Origin: Pseudomonadota bacterium
GTDB lineage: Bacteria; Pseudomonadota; Gammaproteobacteria; Burkholderiales; Thiobacillaceae
Reading direction: 5' to 3'
NCBI GenBank assembly: GCA_021791235.1
Contig: JAJYXA010000226.1
Span: forward strand, 1,402-8,328
Length of the DNA stretch: 6,927 nt
Shown here: positions 6,701-6,927 of the stretch, in pieces
Numbering within the stretch: the first letter of the stretch is position 1
Layout of the letters: each line of letters starts with the position of its first letter
Translations under genes and position numbers: made by a program
The notes under the pieces: generated by a model
Told to the model about the DNA's origin: nothing
The model's input: only the letters and a program-made list of their open reading frames with translations
Databases searched by the model: none

Positions 6701-6927
6701 ATGAATGGCAAACGCTATTTCCTGAGCCGCATTTCGCCCGTGCGCGAAGCCTTCGCTTACAAGGATTGGGTACAACTCGACGGTCTAGACCCCTATGGTC
6801 AACACCGCCTGTTGTGGACGTTTTTCGATTTTCCGCGCGAGCAATCACGGGAGCAGACGCCATTCCTCTTTCGGGCTGAACGCCAAAGCGATTTACCGGT
6901 GTTCTACGTGCTATCTTCGGCAGCCCC
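6701..6927 (+). CDS. cas6e: Type I-E crRNA endoribonuclease Cas6e (CasE), 3' partial
   Basis: Cas6e cleaves the CRISPR precursor RNA at the base of each repeat hairpin and stays bound to the 3' end of the crRNA as the head of Cascade. The gene starts with ATG 2 nt after the cas5e stop, with GGAG at 6690-6693 as a likely ribosome binding site, and runs off the right edge after 75 codons (usual length about 200-250). The opening MNGKRYFLSRI fits the first beta strand of the RRM fold. The DPYGQHRLLW segment (30-39) places Y32 and H35 with the spacing of the catalytic Tyr23/His26 of Thermus thermophilus Cas6e; H35 also lines up with His20 of the E. coli enzyme. PFLFRAERQ (54-62) matches the next conserved strand (FLFHVEKR in E. 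coli). The active site looks intact; nothing can be said about the C-terminal half. Confidence 0.94.
   Translation, partial: MNGKRYFLSRISPVREAFAYKDWVQLDGLDPYGQHRLLWTFFDFPREQSREQTPFLFRAERQSDLPVFYVLSSAA

Noticed and set aside
1..6927. CRISPR repeats, tRNA or rRNA genes, insertion sequences, terminator hairpins
   Set aside because: I saw no regularly spaced repeats, RNA gene signatures, transposase frames or hairpin plus T-run; the sequence is almost wholly occupied by the six cas genes.

Overview
The window is an almost complete type I-E CRISPR-Cas interference operon, read left to right on the + strand: cas3 (5' end cut off by the window), cas8e (cse1/casA), cas11e (cse2/casB), cas7e (cse4/casC), cas5e (casD) and the first third of cas6e (casE). 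Every call rests on family motifs read from the translations and on gene order, which is the standard I-E order. Overall GC is roughly 60 percent, and the closely packed genes with Shine-Dalgarno sites indicate a bacterium. A proteobacterium is plausible, but nothing in the window fixes the taxon.

Layout: 1-2606 encodes the Cas3 HD nuclease-helicase. 2590-4227 encodes the large Cascade subunit Cas8e and overlaps cas3 by 17 nt. 4247-4798 encodes the small subunit Cas11. 4822-5889 encodes the backbone subunit Cas7. 5886-6698 encodes Cas5e, starting inside the cas7 stop (ATGA overlap). 6701-6927 holds the start of Cas6e, including its catalytic Tyr/His pair. The only non-coding gaps are 19, 23 and 2 nt. 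They hold little besides ribosome binding sites, so no stretch over 300 bases lacks a gene. No internal promoter or terminator is visible, and the set looks like one transcript.

How the genes work together (family knowledge): Cas6e cuts the CRISPR transcript and stays on the 3' hairpin. Cas5e caps the 5' handle, a filament of Cas7 coats the spacer, and two Cas11 subunits line the belly. Cas8e reads the PAM and, once an R-loop forms, recruits Cas3 to nick and unwind the target. The adaptation genes cas1 and cas2 and the repeat array are not in the window; they would be expected past the right edge.

This is a known system type and I found no undescribed system. The points worth a second look are: Cas8e PAM-contact positions that differ from E. 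coli, with a nearby lysine-rich insertion; a marked GC drop over the last two thirds of cas8e; the physical coupling of cas3 to the Cascade genes; and an extra segment in Cas5e.
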